From Proteromonas lacertae (taxonomy: Eukaryota > Sar > Bigyra > Opalinata > Proteromonadidae), in the NCBI GenBank assembly GCA_002245135.1, contig NGBS01001275.1, positions 1-22,660 of the forward strand: DNA of 22,660 nucleotides, written 5' to 3'. The translations under genes and the position numbers were made by a program. Positions 20,544-22,660 of this stretch are shown here, in pieces. Positions within the stretch are counted from its first letter, which is position 1. Every line of letters begins with the position of its first letter. The notes below the pieces were generated by a model that did not search any database, was not told the DNA's origin, and was given only the letters and a program-made list of their open reading frames with translations.

Positions 20544-22525
20544 TTATTCATAAATCATCAATCTTCCATCATTCAACTTCTCTTCTAACTTCATAATCTC
20601 CTTATCATCACTTATAAAAACACTCTCAACCAAATATGGATATATACTGTCAAAATCATTATTACCTCTATAATCTAACCAACTATTCTTTGCATGAAGC
20701 CTTGTTATCTTATCTTCAGCTTTTATAAACTTCTTTGGAACTGGGAAATGAGTGACTGGAGTGTATTGATCTTTAGCAATTGTTTTACACTTCTTATATT
20801 GTTCTCTTTTCACTTCTTTCTTCAATTCTCTTAATACAGTTGATGAATAATTATCATTTGTAGTTGTTGAAGAATTTATTAAGTTATTATAGTAAATACA
20901 ATTATTCTTAAATACACTGTATTTTGGCAATCTGAAAACTATTGGAATTACTACTTTCTTTCTACAAATATAACCTCTAAATATCTTTTGTATTTTTATA
21001 ATACTTTTATTTTTCTTCTTTTCCAATCTCTTGTTTTTAGTTTTATTTATATACTTCAATACTTCTTTTTTAATCAGTTGTTCAGCTAATTTTCTCTTTA
21101 TTAATTGAATTTTCATATATTTCCGATGATATACTTTATGTTTCTTTATATATCTCATTATATTCACTATTTTCCTACAAGCAATTTTCTTTTTCATCAT
21201 CTTACTATAATAATGTCTTCTATAATTCTTTTGGATTAAAATAATCTTTTTAATTCTATTTGGAATAATTATTTTTTTATAGATAATTAAACCAACTAAT
21301 GTTCTTTGATAAAATTCTTTTAAATGTTTTAAAAAATATCTTTTATGATAATACTTCTGTATAATCTTGGCAGAGATTATTCTTTTCATATTTTTTAAAT
21401 AATATTTCAATTTATATAGTTTATAACACTTCGCTATTGTATTAATCGATTTTATATATTTATTCTTTTTATTCATATATAATCTCTTTATAAATCTTTG
21501 GACAATTAATACTTTTGGTATGACTATTTTGTATTTTCCATATTCACTTTCTAATAACAACTTTTTTCTTTCATTTTTATCATTTACAACATTCTTCATC
21601 ATCTCTGAATCATTCCTTAGTTGTATAACTTCTTCAGCGTAATTTGAAAATATCTCATTTTCATCTAAACGATAGAATGCGAATCTTGGATGGGTTATTT
21701 CCATTCTTTCAATTTTCTATTTCAAAATAATAATCATCAATAATAAATATTAATAAATAAATACTCTCTTTTCAGCCATTTTTGTCTGTTTTTTAACTTC
21801 ACCAATTAATCTAAAGTCATGATGAATTAATTTCATTTCTTTTATTTTAACAGAGAGATCATGATTATCAGAATATATTGCTTTAGTATATTTCTTATAT
21901 TTTTTAATTATTTTTGGTTTAGAATTAATTATTCTATTGTAATACTTTCTATCTTTCAACATTAAGTTAAATGGATTCTTCATTACCTTTGAAACCATAT
22001 TAACTCGACATATATAACCTCTCCACATTGATTGAATCTTTATTGCTATTCTTTGATATTTCTTTCTATATATATTCTTTCGAAAGAATTGTTGGATTTT
22101 AATAATCATTGGTAAACGTTCTTCATCTCTCTTTTGCTGTAATACTGATGGTATTAAACTCTGGAATCTCTTTAATAGTTTATACCTTCTATAAAATCTT
22201 TGAATCTTCATTGCTTTTGCTTGAAGGTATAAAACTCGTAGTACATAGTTATGAGGTAGTTTAGCTTTTGATTTTGCCCATATTTTCACTATTCTAAACC
22301 ATTTGAATATCTTTCTTGTTTTTTCTCTTCAACATTACTCTAGAACTCCTTTGATTGGACTAGGTGGAGGAGCTGCATAAGAAAGCTAAATACAAAATAT
22401 AAAAACACAAATCACAATACTCTCTTAATCAAAGCTGTTTGAGCTGGAGTGGTTGGAACAAGTCCCTTTAAAACAGTTGAAGTGTTTAAAGACCTTGGAG
22501 TTCTTACAGTCTTTTTCATACTCAT
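20544..22525 (-). CDS. IQ-motif repeat (calmodulin-binding) protein
   Basis: Well-supported coding exons on the minus strand are 21765 to about 22328 and 20544-21716, joined by a 48-nt intron with KIERMEITHP directly after it. The protein is very basic, with about seven IQ-like motifs: IQRFYRRYKLLKRF, IQQFFRKNIYRKKY, IQSMWRGYICR, IQKYYHKRYFLKHL, IQKNYRRHYYSKMM, IQKIFRGYICRKK and a weaker VQRFIKRLY. Each is a calmodulin or light-chain binding helix. The likely N terminus is at 22421-22525 (MSMKKTVRTPRSLNTSTVLK), spliced by a 35-nt intron to LSYAAPPPSPIKGVLE (22338-22385). That frame then meets TAA TGT TGA (22329-22337) before reopening in the same frame as REKTRKIFKWFRIVKIWAK. How the two parts join is unresolved: a tiny or weak-donor intron, or a sequence error. 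ASPM-like and ciliary IQ proteins share this look; orthology is unknown. Confidence 0.75.
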
Positions 22526-22558
22526 AATAACCGATTTTAATTCAAAATATAGCTTGAG

Positions 22559-22660
22559 ATGGTTCGAACAAAGCCAGTTGAAATTGATCGTATTCTAAAA
22601 CATTATTTTATTTTATAGCTATCGAAGAAGCACGCATGTGCTGAAACAAAGAAAGAAGCA
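22559..22660 (+). CDS. Possible start of a gene cut by the window edge
   Basis: ATG at 22559 opens MVRTKPVEID. A typical 29-nt GTATTC...ATAG intron (22590-22618) follows, then Lys-rich sequence to the edge. None of the three joins can be chosen with confidence: the phase given by this intron meets a TGA after eight codons, while another frame reads LSKKHACAETKKEA. It starts 33 bp from the divergent IQ-protein gene, which fits the compact layout. No product is recognised. Confidence 0.3.

Overview
This window looks like nuclear DNA of an AT-rich, gene-dense unicellular eukaryote that uses the ordinary stop codons (TAA, TAG and TGA all end genes here). It carries eukaryote-only genes: ESCRT-I TSG101, MOB1, a SMYD-type SET/MYND protein, the Hsp90 co-chaperone p23, MMTAG2, a cAMP-receptor-like GPCR and an axonemal-type dynein light chain. 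About 39 spliceosomal introns can be placed by reading frame. They are tiny (24 to 118 nt, median about 32), nearly all start GTAT or GTAA and end TAG or AG, and some exons are only 12 or 20 nt. The DNAL4-like dynein light chain and the IQ-repeat protein hint at a flagellate. I cannot name the species; introns of about 30 nt recall Blastocystis-type genomes, but that is only a comparison. I see no transposon, viral element, tRNA, rRNA or CRISPR array. Layout, left to right: (1) about 200-1227 on the minus strand, a dynein light chain of the DNAL4/LC8 type whose exons appear to run on into a long unrecognised C-terminal extension; (2) 1290-2390 on the plus strand, TSG101/Vps23, starting 62 bp from it in the opposite direction; (3) 2458-4754 plus, an eight-exon coiled-coil protein; (4) 4755-5417, an intergenic/promoter stretch; (5) 5418-9219 plus, a large surface protein (called copy A here) with signal peptide, AAPTT minisatellite stalk, Cys-containing ectodomain, one membrane span and a cytoplasmic PH domain; (6) 9373-10179 minus, MOB1 in six exons; (7) 10254-11647 plus, a SMYD-type methyltransferase; (8) 11690-14827 minus, an intact 1036-residue paralogue of the surface protein (copy C); (9) 15272-15924 minus, p23; (10) 16086-17182 minus, the GPCR; (11) 17250-18057 plus, MMTAG2; (12) 18285-19082 plus, a PAP2-like membrane enzyme; (13) 19301-20443 plus, an unrecognised multi-pass membrane protein; (14) 20544-22525 minus, an IQ-motif repeat protein; (15) the first bases of another possible gene at the right edge. 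The most novel item is the pair of surface proteins: near-identical PH-domain tails behind divergent ectodomains, with a shared intron position in the signal peptide and a shared 13-base upstream motif. They look like members of a lineage-specific adhesin/receptor family. Copy A has at least five single-base reading-frame breaks, those I could pin down lying in homopolymers. MMTAG2 and the dynein light chain have one each. Residual assembly indels are the simplest cause, though recent decay of copy A is also possible. The remaining genes are housekeeping functions (membrane sorting, Hsp90 folding, kinase activation, RNA-associated protein, lipid metabolism) and show no operon-like relation to each other.
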